Of a stretch of DNA of 45,128 bases, positions 24,239 through 33,075 are shown in pieces. Position 1 is the stretch's first letter, and each line of letters starts with the position of its first letter. A model generated the notes under the pieces. That model did no database searches. It worked only from the letters and a program-made list of their open reading frames with translations, and was not told the DNA's origin. The stretch is taken from assembly GCF_002887815.1 (NCBI RefSeq), contig NZ_PDHO01000034.1, forward strand, positions 1 through 45,128. The letters run 5' to 3'. The DNA is from Mycobacterium sp. ENV421 (GTDB taxonomy: Bacteria > Actinomycetota > Actinomycetes > Mycobacteriales > Mycobacteriaceae). A program made the translations under genes and the position numbers.

Positions 24239-24760
24239 ATGAGCATGCGTGACTCGGGTGTACCGGCCACTCGGTTTCCCGTCCGGGCCATCGGGGCGGG
24301 TGGAAACGGGCCCGTCCAGTTGGACGAGATGTCCAAGGCCATTATCGAGAAACTGCAGCAGGACGGCCGGCGTTCCTACGCCGCGATAGGCAAGTCCGTC
24401 GGGCTGTCGGAGGCGGCGGTGCGCCAGCGAGTGCAGCGCCTGGTGGACTCCGGGGTGATGCAGATCGTGGCGGTGACCGATCCTCTCCAGCTGGGATTCA
24501 GCAGGCAGGCGATGATCGGCATCCGCTGCACAGGAGATACCACCAAGGTCGCCGAGAAGCTCGCACAGATCGACGCCGTCGATTACGTCGTGCTCACCGC
24601 GGGCACCTTCGACGCGATCGCCGAGGTCGTGTGCGAGGACGACGCCGAGCTGCTGGAGCTGCTCAACACCGAGATCCGCGCCGTGCCCGGGGTGACCTCG
24701 ACCGAAACCTTGGTTTATCTCAAACTCGTTAAACAACAATACAATTGGGGAACACGATGA
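24239..24760 (+). CDS. Lrp/AsnC-family transcriptional regulator
   Basis: A 173-residue feast/famine regulator. The N-terminal helix-turn-helix (LDEMSKAIIEKLQQDGRRSYAAIGKSVGLSEAAVRQRVQRL) is followed by the effector-binding AsnC/RAM domain (GIRCTGDTTKVAEKLAQIDAVDYVVLTAGTFDAIAEV). ATG at 24239 or 24245 is possible and no strong ribosome-binding site is seen. Its stop overlaps the aminotransferase ATG (ATGA), so it is the first gene of the catabolic operon and probably its local activator. The same gene pair occurs beside Rv3329 relatives, as far as I recall. Confidence 0.92.
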   Translation: MSMRDSGVPATRFPVRAIGAGGNGPVQLDEMSKAIIEKLQQDGRRSYAAIGKSVGLSEAAVRQRVQRLVDSGVMQIVAVTDPLQLGFSRQAMIGIRCTGDTTKVAEKLAQIDAVDYVVLTAGTFDAIAEVVCEDDAELLELLNTEIRAVPGVTSTETLVYLKLVKQQYNWGTR

Positions 24761-26136
24761 GTACCACCACGCTCGATCTCACGGCGGAGCTGTCGGCCAA
24801 GGCCGACCGCCACCTGTGGGGCCACTTCGCCCGGCACGGTGCGGGGCTGACGCCGCCGATCATCAGCCGCGGCGAAGGCGTGTACATCTACGACAGCCAC
24901 GGCAAGCGCTACTTCGACGGCCTCTCAGGTCTTTTCGTCGTCCAGGCCGGGCACGGCCGCAAGGAGCTTGCCGAGGCCGCCGCCAAGCAGGCCGAGACGC
25001 TCGAGTTCTTCCCGCTGTGGTCCTACGCCACCCCGCCGGCGATCGAATTGGCCGACCGGCTGGCGAATTACGCTCCCGGTGACCTGAATCGGGTGTTCTT
25101 CACCACCGGCGGCGGTGAAGCGGTCGAGAGCGCCTGGAAACTGGCCAAGCAGTACTTCAAGCTGACCGGCAAGCCCGGCAAGTACAAGGTGATCTCGCGG
25201 GCCATCGCCTACCACGGCACCCCGCAGGGTGCGCTGGCCATCACCGGCCTGCCCGACTTCAAGAAGCCGTTCGAACCGCTGACGCCCGGCGGTTTCCGGG
25301 TGCCCAACACCAACTTCTACCGGGCGCCCGCCCCCTACGACACCGACATCAAGGCGTGGGGGCAGTACTGCGCCGACCGCATCGCCGAGGCCATCGAGTT
25401 CGAGGGTCCCGAAACGGTGTGTGCGGTCTTCCTGGAGCCGGTGCAGAATGCCGGCGGTTGCTTCCCCCCGCCGCCGGGATACTTCGAACGGGTCCGCGAG
25501 ATCTGCGACGAGTACGACGTGCTGCTGGTCTCCGACGAGGTGATCTGCGCGTTCGGCCGGATCGGTTCGATGTTCGCCTGCGAGGACATCGGCTACCAGC
25601 CCGACATGATCACCTGCGCCAAGGGCATGACCTCGGGTTACTCGCCGATCGGCGCGATGATCGCCAGCGACCGGCTGTTCGAACCGTTCAGCGACGGCAA
25701 GACGGTGTTCGGCCACGGCTACACCTTCGGCGGGCACCCGGTGTCCTCGGCGGTCGCGCTGGCCAACCTCGACATCTTCGAGCGCGAGGGCATCAATGAT
25801 CACGTCAAGACCAACGCACCGATCTTCCGGGCCACGTTGGAGAAGCTGCTCGAACTGCCGATCGTCGGCGACGTGCGCGGTGAAGGATTCTTCTACGGCA
25901 TCGAGCTGGTGAAGGACAAGACCACCCGGGAGACCTTCAACGACGACGAGAGCGAGCGGCTGCTGCGCGGCTTCCTGTCCTCGGCGCTGTTCGAGGCCGG
26001 CCTGTACTGCCGCGCCGACGACCGTGGCGACCCAGTCGTGCAGCTGGCGCCGCCGCTGATCAGCGGGCCCAAGGAATTCGAAGAGATCTACGACATCTTG
26101 CACCGGGTGCTCAGCGAGGCCAGCCGCCTGCTGTGA
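24757..26136 (+). CDS. Class III PLP aminotransferase (Rv3329-like)
   Basis: A 459-residue omega-aminotransferase. FTTGGGEAVESAWKLAKQY, the carboxyl/phosphate site and LLVSDEVICAFGR (Asp260) are followed by the PLP lysine Lys289 in TCAKGMTSGYSPIGA. Members use diamines, beta-alanine or omega-amino acids with pyruvate or 2-oxoglutarate. With the divergent aminobutyraldehyde-type dehydrogenase, putrescine or a similar amine is a reasonable guess. The ATG overlapping the lrp stop is preferred over a TTG 12 bases earlier; GGGG precedes it. Followed by an SMP-30-like gene in a GTGA overlap. Confidence 0.92.
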   Translation: MSTTTLDLTAELSAKADRHLWGHFARHGAGLTPPIISRGEGVYIYDSHGKRYFDGLSGLFVVQAGHGRKELAEAAAKQAETLEFFPLWSYATPPAIELADRLANYAPGDLNRVFFTTGGGEAVESAWKLAKQYFKLTGKPGKYKVISRAIAYHGTPQGALAITGLPDFKKPFEPLTPGGFRVPNTNFYRAPAPYDTDIKAWGQYCADRIAEAIEFEGPETVCAVFLEPVQNAGGCFPPPPGYFERVREICDEYDVLLVSDEVICAFGRIGSMFACEDIGYQPDMITCAKGMTSGYSPIGAMIASDRLFEPFSDGKTVFGHGYTFGGHPVSSAVALANLDIFEREGINDHVKTNAPIFRATLEKLLELPIVGDVRGEGFFYGIELVKDKTTRETFNDDESERLLRGFLSSALFEAGLYCRADDRGDPVVQLAPPLISGPKEFEEIYDILHRVLSEASRLL

Positions 26137-27125
26137 CCGGGGCCGCCAAACCCCCGATCGATCCCGTGCGGTGGCAGCCGCCTCCCCAACGGCTGCTGCC
26201 ACCGCCGGATCTGTCCGGTTCGCTGCGGGTGATCGGCGTTCCAGGGCATGCTCCCGAGGACGTCGTGGTCGACGCCGACGGCACGCTCTGGACCGGAACC
26301 GACAACGGTGCGATCGTCCGGATCCGGACAGGCCACGCCCCCGAGGTGGTGGCCAACACCGGCGGCCGACCACTCGGGCTCGCGGTGGCCCGAGACGGTC
26401 GGCTGCTGATCTGCGACAGCCACCGTGGATTGCTGCGCCTCGATCCGGCCACCGGCTCATTCGAGACCCTGGTGAGCGAGGTGGCCGGACGGCCGTTGAC
26501 GTTCTGCAGCAACGCCGTCGAATCATCAGACGGCACAATCTATTTCACCGAGTCGACGTCACGCTTCCACTACGAGTACTACAAGGGCGCCGTGCTCGAG
26601 GCCCGGCCCAGCGGGTCACTGTTCCGCCGGGACGTCGACGGCACCGTGACGACCCTGGCCGTTGGGCTGCGCTTCGCCAACGGGGTGACGCTGACCGCCG
26701 ACGAGTCGGCCCTGGTGGTCGCCGAGACGACGGCCTGCCGGGTGTCGACCTATCCGCTGACGGGTTCGGGTATCGGCGAGCCGGTGCCGTTGATCGAGCA
26801 CCTGCCCGGCTATCCGGACAACATCTCGACCGCGCCCGACGGACGCATCTGGGTGGCGCTGGTCAGCGAACGCAACGCGGTCGGCGAATGGCTGGCTCCG
26901 CGCGCCCCTATGGTGCGCCGACTGATGTGGCGACTGCCCTACGGCTGGCTGCCCAGCCCCAAGCCGGTGGTGTGGGCGATATCCGTCGATCTGGACGGCA
27001 CGGTGCAGTCGCAGTTGCGGATGGCCGATCCGCGGTTCGCGCTGGCCACCGGGCTGGTCGAGCATGACGGCACGCTGTGGCTGGGCTGCATCGGGTCGTC
27101 GGCCGTCGCATGTCTCGATTTGTAA
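26133..27125 (+). CDS. SMP-30/gluconolactonase or strictosidine-synthase-like beta-propeller
   Basis: A 330-residue six-bladed propeller family protein. Repeated blade signatures are PEDVVVDADGTLWTGTDNG, PLGLAVARDGRLLICDSHRG, NAVESSDGTIYFTEST, FANGVTLTADESALVV and GYPDNISTAPDGRIWVAL. The FANGV and GYPDN segments are like strictosidine-synthase/LRE proteins that hydrolyse lactones or esters with a bound metal. GTG overlaps the aminotransferase stop by four bases, so it is the third gene of the Lrp operon. Substrate unknown; no signal peptide. Confidence 0.85.
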   Translation: MTGAAKPPIDPVRWQPPPQRLLPPPDLSGSLRVIGVPGHAPEDVVVDADGTLWTGTDNGAIVRIRTGHAPEVVANTGGRPLGLAVARDGRLLICDSHRGLLRLDPATGSFETLVSEVAGRPLTFCSNAVESSDGTIYFTESTSRFHYEYYKGAVLEARPSGSLFRRDVDGTVTTLAVGLRFANGVTLTADESALVVAETTACRVSTYPLTGSGIGEPVPLIEHLPGYPDNISTAPDGRIWVALVSERNAVGEWLAPRAPMVRRLMWRLPYGWLPSPKPVVWAISVDLDGTVQSQLRMADPRFALATGLVEHDGTLWLGCIGSSAVACLDL

Positions 27126-27153
27126 CACCAACCACTCCTGTCACAGCGCGGCT

Positions 27154-27184
27154 CCCCGATTTCGGGGCCCCGATCCCCTACTCT
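27154..27184 (+). promoter_or_regulatory. Hairpin and candidate -10 before dacB1
   Basis: CCCCGATTTCGGGG (27154-27167) folds into a short hairpin that may end the upstream transcript. TACTCT (27179-27184) is a plausible -10 placed so that transcription would start at or within a base or two of the dacB1 ATG, suggesting a leaderless mRNA. No good -35. Confidence 0.35.
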
Positions 27185-27192
27185 GCGACTCG

Positions 27193-28428
27193 ATGGCGAG
27201 CTCGAGAATCTTCACGCGGGGTGCTGCCGCGGTGGCCGCGGCGCTGTGCGTCGTCGGCACCTCGGCGACCGCGTGGGCCGACCCGGACCCCAACACCTGC
27301 CCCTACCGGGTGACCACCCCGCCGGCCGTCGACTCCTCGGAGGTGCCGCAGGCGGGCGACCCGCCGCAGCCATTGCCCGTTCCGGCCAAGCCGGTGGGCG
27401 GTGACGCGCTGGCGGGCTGCGGCGTGATCGTCGCGGCGGGCACACCGCCGGTCCCCGACGACATCTCGGCCGAATCGTGGGTGGTGGCCGACCTCGACAC
27501 CGGCGACATCATCGCCGCGCGCGATCCCCATGCCCGGCACCGGCCCGCCAGCATCATCAAGGTGCTGATCGCGATGCAGTCCATGAACGAACTGCCGCTG
27601 AACAAGATGGTCGAGGGCACCCAGGACGACGCCAACGCCGAGGGCACCCGGGTCGGCGTGGACGAGGGCGGCAAGTACACCGTCAACGATCTGCTGCACG
27701 GCCTGCTGATGCACTCGGGCAACGACGCCGCGCACGCGCTGGCCATGCAGGTCGGCGGCTGGGACACCGCGCTGCAGAAGATCAACACCTTGGCCCGCAA
27801 GCTCGGCGGTCAGGACACCCGCGCGGCGACGCCGTCCGGTCTGGACGGGCCGGGCATGAGCACGTCGGCGTACGACATCGGGCTGTTCTACCGCTACGCC
27901 TGGGCGAACCCGACGTTCGCGAACATCGTCGCCACCGAGAAATACAACTTCCCCGGCCATCCCGCCAAGCCGGGTGAGGACGGCGATCATCCGGGCTATG
28001 AGCTGGAGAACGACAACCAGCTGCTCTACAACTACCCGGGCGCGCTCGGCGGCAAGACGGGCTACACCGACGACGCCGGCCAGACGTTCGTGGGCGCCGC
28101 CAACCGCGACGGCCGCCGGCTGGTGGCGGTGCTGATGCGCGGCACCCGCCAGCCGATCCCGCCGTGGCAGCAGGCCGCGCACCTGCTCGACTACGGCTTC
28201 GCCACCCCGCCCGGAACCCGGATCGGGAACCTGATCGACCCGGATCCGTCGCTGCTGCCGCCCAAGCCGGATGAGGCCACGGCAGTGAAAGCCAGTGGTA
28301 CCCAGCTGCTTCCCGAGGCCGACGCGGTGCCGGTGCGGGTGGGCGTCGGGGTGGTCGGCACGCTGGTGGTGTTCTCACTGATCATGATGGCGCGCGCCAT
28401 CAACCGCAGGCCCGTGCGCGGCCGGTAG
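27193..28428 (+). CDS. dacB1: D-alanyl-D-alanine carboxypeptidase
   Basis: Trims the terminal D-Ala of peptidoglycan stem peptides; penicillin-binding protein of the S11 family, 411 residues. The signal peptide ends near ATAWA-D29. A proline-rich linker follows. Catalytic motifs are Ser120-I-I-Lys123, Ser175-Gly-Asn177 and Lys288-Thr-Gly290. A C-terminal transmembrane segment (about 382-400) with a basic tail anchors it outside the membrane. Orthologue of Rv3330 by content and position. ATG at 27193 is the only start giving a clean signal peptide. Confidence 0.95.
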   Translation: MASSRIFTRGAAAVAAALCVVGTSATAWADPDPNTCPYRVTTPPAVDSSEVPQAGDPPQPLPVPAKPVGGDALAGCGVIVAAGTPPVPDDISAESWVVADLDTGDIIAARDPHARHRPASIIKVLIAMQSMNELPLNKMVEGTQDDANAEGTRVGVDEGGKYTVNDLLHGLLMHSGNDAAHALAMQVGGWDTALQKINTLARKLGGQDTRAATPSGLDGPGMSTSAYDIGLFYRYAWANPTFANIVATEKYNFPGHPAKPGEDGDHPGYELENDNQLLYNYPGALGGKTGYTDDAGQTFVGAANRDGRRLVAVLMRGTRQPIPPWQQAAHLLDYGFATPPGTRIGNLIDPDPSLLPPKPDEATAVKASGTQLLPEADAVPVRVGVGVVGTLVVFSLIMMARAINRRPVRGR

Positions 28429-28437
28429 AGCCTCCAA

Positions 28438-28504
28438 CTCACCGAGATTGACGCCAGCGAGGTGCTTACTCGCACTGTCGCGCGCTCACGTCGATCTCGG
28501 TGAG
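28438..28504. repeat. Long intergenic palindrome between convergent dacB1 and yihY
   Basis: CTCACCGAGATTGACG (from 28438) and CGTCGATCTCGGTGAG (to 28504) are inverted copies with a single G-U-compatible difference. The 35-base interior contains a second inverted pair, GCGAG...CTCGC. This two-level hairpin lies between two convergent genes, so it may act as a bidirectional terminator. Its style is that of dispersed palindromic elements of mycobacterial intergenic regions. Confidence 0.6.
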
Positions 28505-28520
28505 GTACGAACACGTGGGT

Positions 28521-29561
28521 TCAGTCTCGCGATGACTGCCGGCCTTTACCGAACAGCCGCGAAACACCCAGTGCACCAACCGCACCCACCGCGACCGCGG
28601 CGACCGTCTGCCGGGTGCTCAGACCTTCGTCCGGGCCCACCCGCGGCGAGATGACGGCCGGCCCGGGTGCCGGCACCGGGTCGGGGCGCAGGTTGTCCTT
28701 CGACGTCGCCGCCCACGCGGTGGCGAACAGCACCAGCCGCGCGGTGATGTAGGCGAACACCATCAAGCCCAGCACCGGCCCGAACGTCGCACCGGCCGGA
28801 CCGTGCACCACCGACCGCAGGTAGATCGAACCGACCAGTTTGAAGATCTCGAATGCGACCGCGGCCATCAGGCCGGCGCGCAGGCTGCTGCGGAAGCTCA
28901 CCGACTCGCGCGGCAACCGGGCGATCATCCAGCTGAACAGCATCCACGACACCGCCCACGACATCACCAGCGAGACGACACGCAGCACGCCGCCGAGGCC
29001 GGCCAGATGCGGGACACCGATCCACTCCAGCACGTTCGTCATCAGCGACGGATCCGTCAGCGCGGTCAACGCGACGGTCACGACGATCGCGACGAAGACC
29101 GACAGCAGGACCGTCAGATCGGACAGCTTCGTGCGCAGGAAGTTCTGTTTCTCGATCCGCTGATCCCACATCTGGCTCAGCGCCTCACGCAGATTCCCGA
29201 TCCAGCCCAGCCCCGCCCACGCCGCGGTGGCCAGGCCGATCACCCCCACCGACGTACGGGACTGGATCGCCGAATCGACCAGCCCGATCAGCTGCTGACC
29301 AAAATCACCGGAAACTGTTGTCCTGATCCGGTTTTCGATGTCGGCCAGCAGATGCGGCCGGCTGGCCAACACGAAGCCGCCCGCCGCGAATCCGACCATC
29401 AGCAGCGGGAACAGCGCGAAGATCGTGAAGTAGGTGATGCCCGCGGCGTAGAAGTCGCCTTTGACCTTCTGATAGCGCGTCCCCGCACGGATCGTGTGGT
29501 CGATCCAGTGATAGCGGGCCCGCAGCCGGTCGAGGCGACCCGGTTCGGCCGGTTCTGACAT
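28521..29561 (-). CDS. YihY/BrkB-family inner membrane protein
   Basis: A 346-residue integral membrane protein of the YihY/virulence-factor BrkB family, with about six transmembrane segments. The N-terminal motif GDFYAAGITYFTIFALFPLLMVGFA is diagnostic, as is the GLGWIGNLREALSQMWD loop. The molecular function of the family is not established. Located next to trpS, as in M. tuberculosis (Rv3335c-Rv3336c). The C-terminal 60 residues are polar and cytoplasmic. Confidence 0.92.
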   Translation of the reverse strand: MSEPAEPGRLDRLRARYHWIDHTIRAGTRYQKVKGDFYAAGITYFTIFALFPLLMVGFAAGGFVLASRPHLLADIENRIRTTVSGDFGQQLIGLVDSAIQSRTSVGVIGLATAAWAGLGWIGNLREALSQMWDQRIEKQNFLRTKLSDLTVLLSVFVAIVVTVALTALTDPSLMTNVLEWIGVPHLAGLGGVLRVVSLVMSWAVSWMLFSWMIARLPRESVSFRSSLRAGLMAAVAFEIFKLVGSIYLRSVVHGPAGATFGPVLGLMVFAYITARLVLFATAWAATSKDNLRPDPVPAPGPAVISPRVGPDEGLSTRQTVAAVAVGAVGALGVSRLFGKGRQSSRD

Positions 29562-29579
29562 GCCCAGCCCCTCGTATGT

Positions 29580-30596
29580 CTACGAACTCGTCGGCAGAAA
29601 CCCTAACCGGTCGTATACCCGTCCGATGGTCTTCGCAGACACCTCGCGGGCCCGGTCGGCTCCCTTGGCCAGGATCGCCTGCAGTTCGGCCGGATCGGCG
29701 AGGAGTTCGTGGACGCGCTGCTGCAGCGGGGTGACATAGGAGACGACGGCGTCGGCGGTGTCCTTTTTCAGGTCGCCGTAGCCGCGACCTTCGTATCCGG
29801 CCACCAACGTGTCGATGTCGGTGCCGGTGACCGCCGACTGGATCGACAGCAGGTTGGACACGCCGGGCTTGGCCTCGACGTCGTAGCGGATCTCCCGCTC
29901 GCTGTCGGTCACGGCCGAGCGGATCTTCTTCGCCGTCACCTTCGGGTCGTCGAGCAGGCTGATCAGGCCGGCCTCGGTGGCCGCGGACTTGCTCATCTTG
30001 GCGGTCGGTTCTTGCAGGTCGTAGATCTTGGCGGTGGCCTTGGCGATCATCGGTTCCGGGATGACGAAGGTGTCGGGGAAGCGCACGTTGAACCGCTGGG
30101 CGACGTCACGGGCCAGCTCCAGGTGCTGGCGCTGATCCTCACCGACCGGCACCAGATCGGTGTCGTAGAGCAACACGTCGGCGGCCATCAGCACCGGATA
30201 GGTGAACAGACCCACCGTCGTCGCCTCCGCGCCCTGCTTCTGCGACTTGTCCTTGAACTGCGTCATCCGCGAGGCCTGGCCGAACCCGGTGAAGCAGCCC
30301 AGCGCCCAGGCCAGCTCGGTATGGGCGGGCACGTGACTCTGGACGAAGATCGTCGCGCGATCCGGGTCGATTCCGAGCGCCAGGTATTGGGCGGCGGTCA
30401 CCAACGTGCGATGGCGCAGCGTGGCGGGATCCTGCGGCACGGTGATCGCATGCAGGTCCACCACGCAGAAGAACGCGTCGTAATCGTCCTGCAGCCCGAC
30501 CCATTGCCTGATCGCTCCAAGGGCATTGCCCAGGTGCAGCGAGTCTGACGTCGGCTGGACGCCGGAGAAAACGACACGACGAGATGAGCTGTTCAT
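29580..30596 (-). CDS. trpS: Tryptophanyl-tRNA synthetase
   Basis: Charges tRNA-Trp; class Ic aminoacyl-tRNA synthetase of 338 residues. The ATP-binding HIGH-type signature is HLGN (21-24) and the KMSKS loop is at 200-204. GVQPTSDSLHLGNALGAI and VGEDQRQHLELARD are invariant family blocks. It precedes yihY by 18 bases on the same strand, so the two may be co-transcribed. Single copy in the window. Confidence 0.97.
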   Translation of the reverse strand: MNSSSRRVVFSGVQPTSDSLHLGNALGAIRQWVGLQDDYDAFFCVVDLHAITVPQDPATLRHRTLVTAAQYLALGIDPDRATIFVQSHVPAHTELAWALGCFTGFGQASRMTQFKDKSQKQGAEATTVGLFTYPVLMAADVLLYDTDLVPVGEDQRQHLELARDVAQRFNVRFPDTFVIPEPMIAKATAKIYDLQEPTAKMSKSAATEAGLISLLDDPKVTAKKIRSAVTDSEREIRYDVEAKPGVSNLLSIQSAVTGTDIDTLVAGYEGRGYGDLKKDTADAVVSYVTPLQQRVHELLADPAELQAILAKGADRAREVSAKTIGRVYDRLGFLPTSS

Positions 30597-30658
30597 GGTG
30601 CGTCAATCCTGTCACGAGGCCCCGCCCCGACGACCGAGTGGCATTAGCATCCTGCTTC

Positions 30659-31720
30659 GTGGGAGGAAGACTGGCGCTGGCCGCCATCGTGACGATGATC
30701 TGTGCGCTGGCCGGGTGCGGCAGCGACGCGGGTGACGAGAAGCGCCCGGCGTCGACGGCGGTGGTGATCGTGTCGGGCGGAGATGCGACGACGCCGTTCA
30801 CCGGCCCGGAGCAGGCCTGCAAGACCGGGCTGGCCGCCGGCAACACCGACACCGCGCTGCGGGAGTACCTGCTCGGCAAGGGGTACACCGTGTACACCTC
30901 CCCCGCGATGGCGGGCCGCGGCCAGGTGGTCGACCAGACCGGGTTCGGTCCATTCGGGGTCTGCCCGGTCACCTTGCCGGAGAACATGACCGTCGACTCG
31001 ACGGGCAGCATCGACACCGCAGGCGAACACCTGGCCCGATTCCTCAACTGGTTGCACACCGACAAGGGCGTCAACGAGGTCGACTTCGTCGGTCATTCGA
31101 TGGGCGGGCTGTACTCGCGCGCCGCCATCCGGGTGTTGGCGTCGACGAACTCACCGCTGAAGGTGCGGTCGCTGACCACCATCGGCACGCCGTGGCAGGG
31201 CTCCTATCTGTCGGATTTCGCCAACGGGCTTGTCCCGCTCAGTGATTGCAAGGCCGACACATTCTGCGAGACCTCGATGAAGGGCATGTCCGACGAGGTG
31301 AAGCGGCTGATGGCCGGCTCGGGCCGCGAAGTCAACCAGGCGTTCCTGATGGGTAAGAACGGCTGGAACGAATACCAATCCGGGGTGCTGGACAAGATCC
31401 CGGTGGTGCTGATCGGCGGCAAGAAGTTCACCGCCCCAAAAACCAGCAGCGCCGGCCCGGTCAATCCGGCGGTGTGGCCCAATGACGGCATCGTGGCGCT
31501 GCAGAGTGCGCTGGCAAAAGACATCGGCGACCCGGTACTGCCGCACCGCCAGTGTTCGACCTTCGACGACACCCACAGCATTTTCGTCTCCAATCTTGCT
31601 GGGCTGGAACAGAAGACGGCGCTGACGTGGGACCCGCAGGTACTCGAGGTCGTGCGCAAGGCCATCGACGACGCACCCGAGGCGCTTGCTCGCCCCAACC
31701 GCGAAGGCTGCCCGACCTAG
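30659..31720 (+). CDS. Secreted lipoprotein esterase/lipase-like, copy 1
   Basis: An alpha/beta-hydrolase lipoprotein of 353 residues. The lipobox LAGC gives acylated Cys20. The nucleophile elbow is GHSMGG with Ser147. Probable triad partners are Asp276 (WPNDGIV) and His306 (DDTHS). It resembles secreted triacylglycerol-lipase-type hydrolases of actinobacteria. GTG at 30659 is chosen because it gives a compact lipoprotein signal. TAGCAT about 12 bases upstream could be the -10 of a nearly leaderless mRNA. The stop shares one base with the start of the paralogue downstream. Substrate unknown. Confidence 0.85.
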   Translation: MGGRLALAAIVTMICALAGCGSDAGDEKRPASTAVVIVSGGDATTPFTGPEQACKTGLAAGNTDTALREYLLGKGYTVYTSPAMAGRGQVVDQTGFGPFGVCPVTLPENMTVDSTGSIDTAGEHLARFLNWLHTDKGVNEVDFVGHSMGGLYSRAAIRVLASTNSPLKVRSLTTIGTPWQGSYLSDFANGLVPLSDCKADTFCETSMKGMSDEVKRLMAGSGREVNQAFLMGKNGWNEYQSGVLDKIPVVLIGGKKFTAPKTSSAGPVNPAVWPNDGIVALQSALAKDIGDPVLPHRQCSTFDDTHSIFVSNLAGLEQKTALTWDPQVLEVVRKAIDDAPEALARPNREGCPT

Positions 31721-32745
31721 TGCGCCGCATCCTGGCGCTGGCGGCGGCGGTGCTGCTGGCGGGTTGCTCGCACGGCGACACCGGTACCCGCCCGCCGGCT
31801 CAGGCGGTGGTCCTGGTCTCCGGCCTGGCCGGCACCGCCCCCTACACCGCGCCGGACGCCGCGTGTGCGATCGGCCTGCCGGCCGGCACCGACCACACGT
31901 CGTTGCGCGAACACCTTCTGGGGAAGGGATATTCGGTGTTCACCGCGCCGGCGATGGCCGGCGCCGGCCAGGTGCACGACACGACCGGATACGGGGCATT
32001 CGCCTCCTGCCCGGCGCCGCTGCCCGCGTCGATGACCCTCGACAGCACCGGCAGCATCGACCTCGCCGGCGAGCACCTGGCCCGCTTCATCGACTGGCTG
32101 CACACCGACAAGCACATCGACGAGGTGGATCTGGTGGGCCATTCGATGGGTGGACTGTTCGCCAGGGCGGCGATCCGCACCCTGACCACCGAGCAGTCAG
32201 CGGTGAGGGTGCGATCGTTGACGACGATCGGAACACCCTGGGAGGGTTCCTACCTGGCGAACTCTGTCGAGGGATCCGTCAAGATCAGCGACTGCCTCGG
32301 CGACCAGTTCTGCGAGAGCCAGATGAAGGGCTATGCCAGAGATATTGCGGCCGTTCACGTTTCCGGGTCAGCGCGCGAACTCGGGCAGTCATATCTGACG
32401 GGCCCCAAGGGCTGGAACAGCTTTCAAGCGGGCGTCCTGGACGCGGTGCCCGTCACATTGATCGGCGGCAATCGGTTCGACCACGCCGGCGGCACCCCGG
32501 CGGTATGGCCGAATGACGGGGTGGTGGAGTTGCGTAGCGCTCTGGCCCGCGACATCGACGCCGCCGTGTTGCCGCACCGGCGGTGCCGCGTCGTCGACGA
32601 CACCCACAGCGACTATGTGTCGATGATCGCCCGACTGCCCCGCGAGACCGCGCTGACCTGGGACCCGCGCGTGCTCGACGCGGTGGCCGAGGCGATCGCC
32701 GGCGCGGCAACGGCACTCGACGGCCCCGATCGACAAGGCTGCTGA
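31720..32745 (+). CDS. Secreted lipoprotein esterase/lipase-like, copy 2
   Basis: Tandem paralogue of the preceding gene, 341 residues. The lipobox LAGC (Cys16) and GHSMGG (Ser142) are conserved, as are Asp266 (WPNDGVV) and His296 (DDTHS). Shared blocks include LREHLLGKGYSVFTAPAMAG and STGSIDLAGEHLARFIDWLHTDK. The GTG shares a base with the copy 1 stop (TAGTG), so both are made from one message. All active-site residues are intact, so neither copy looks like a relic. Confidence 0.85.
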   Translation: MRRILALAAAVLLAGCSHGDTGTRPPAQAVVLVSGLAGTAPYTAPDAACAIGLPAGTDHTSLREHLLGKGYSVFTAPAMAGAGQVHDTTGYGAFASCPAPLPASMTLDSTGSIDLAGEHLARFIDWLHTDKHIDEVDLVGHSMGGLFARAAIRTLTTEQSAVRVRSLTTIGTPWEGSYLANSVEGSVKISDCLGDQFCESQMKGYARDIAAVHVSGSARELGQSYLTGPKGWNSFQAGVLDAVPVTLIGGNRFDHAGGTPAVWPNDGVVELRSALARDIDAAVLPHRRCRVVDDTHSDYVSMIARLPRETALTWDPRVLDAVAEAIAGAATALDGPDRQGC

Positions 32746-32753
32746 CGCCGGAC

Positions 32754-32775
32754 GTGTCCCCCGATCGGTGGACAC
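32754..32775 (+). terminator. Possible hairpin after the esterase pair
   Basis: GTGTCC (32754-32759) and GGACAC (32770-32775) pair around a loop that itself contains CCGATCGG. It follows the esterase stop by 8 bases and lacks a U-tract. A weak terminator candidate. Confidence 0.3.
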
Positions 32776-32831
32776 GAAAACGGGCTGGTCAGCGGATCGA
32801 CTGAGATGTGGCGAGCGCGAATGATTGAGTC

Positions 32832-33062
32832 ATGACCACGAACCGCTTCAAGACCCTGATCGCAGCCCCCGCCCTCGCCGCCGCCGTCATCGGTGGTGCC
32901 GCCCTCACATTCGCCGGCCCGGCCAGCGCGTCGACCAGCTTGAACAGCTACTCGCCGTACGCCGATGACTCGACCACCGGCAACTTCTACGCCCCGACCA
33001 CCTATGCCACCCCGGCCACGACGTACGTCCCGTGGGGCGCCTGGATCAACGGAAGCTACTAG
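32832..33062 (+). CDS. Small secreted tyrosine-rich protein of unknown function
   Basis: A 76-residue protein with a clear Sec signal peptide (basic MTTNRFK, hydrophobic core, AxA site PASA). Cleavage after about residue 33 leaves a 43-residue mature peptide. That peptide has six tyrosines and two tryptophans, no cysteine, and a repeating Thr/Tyr/Pro/Ala flavour (YAPTTYATPATTYVPWG). No family recognised. A four-codon ORF (ATG at 32821) ends in an ATGA overlap with its start. It has its own strong terminator, which supports expression as a single gene. Confidence 0.72.
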   Translation: MTTNRFKTLIAAPALAAAVIGGAALTFAGPASASTSLNSYSPYADDSTTGNFYAPTTYATPATTYVPWGAWINGSY

Positions 33063-33075
33063 ACCCAGCAGGACC

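Noticed and set aside
24745..24756. TTG start four codons upstream for the class III aminotransferase
   Set aside because: The ATG at 24757 overlaps the lrp stop in the ATGA arrangement used throughout the window and follows GGGG.
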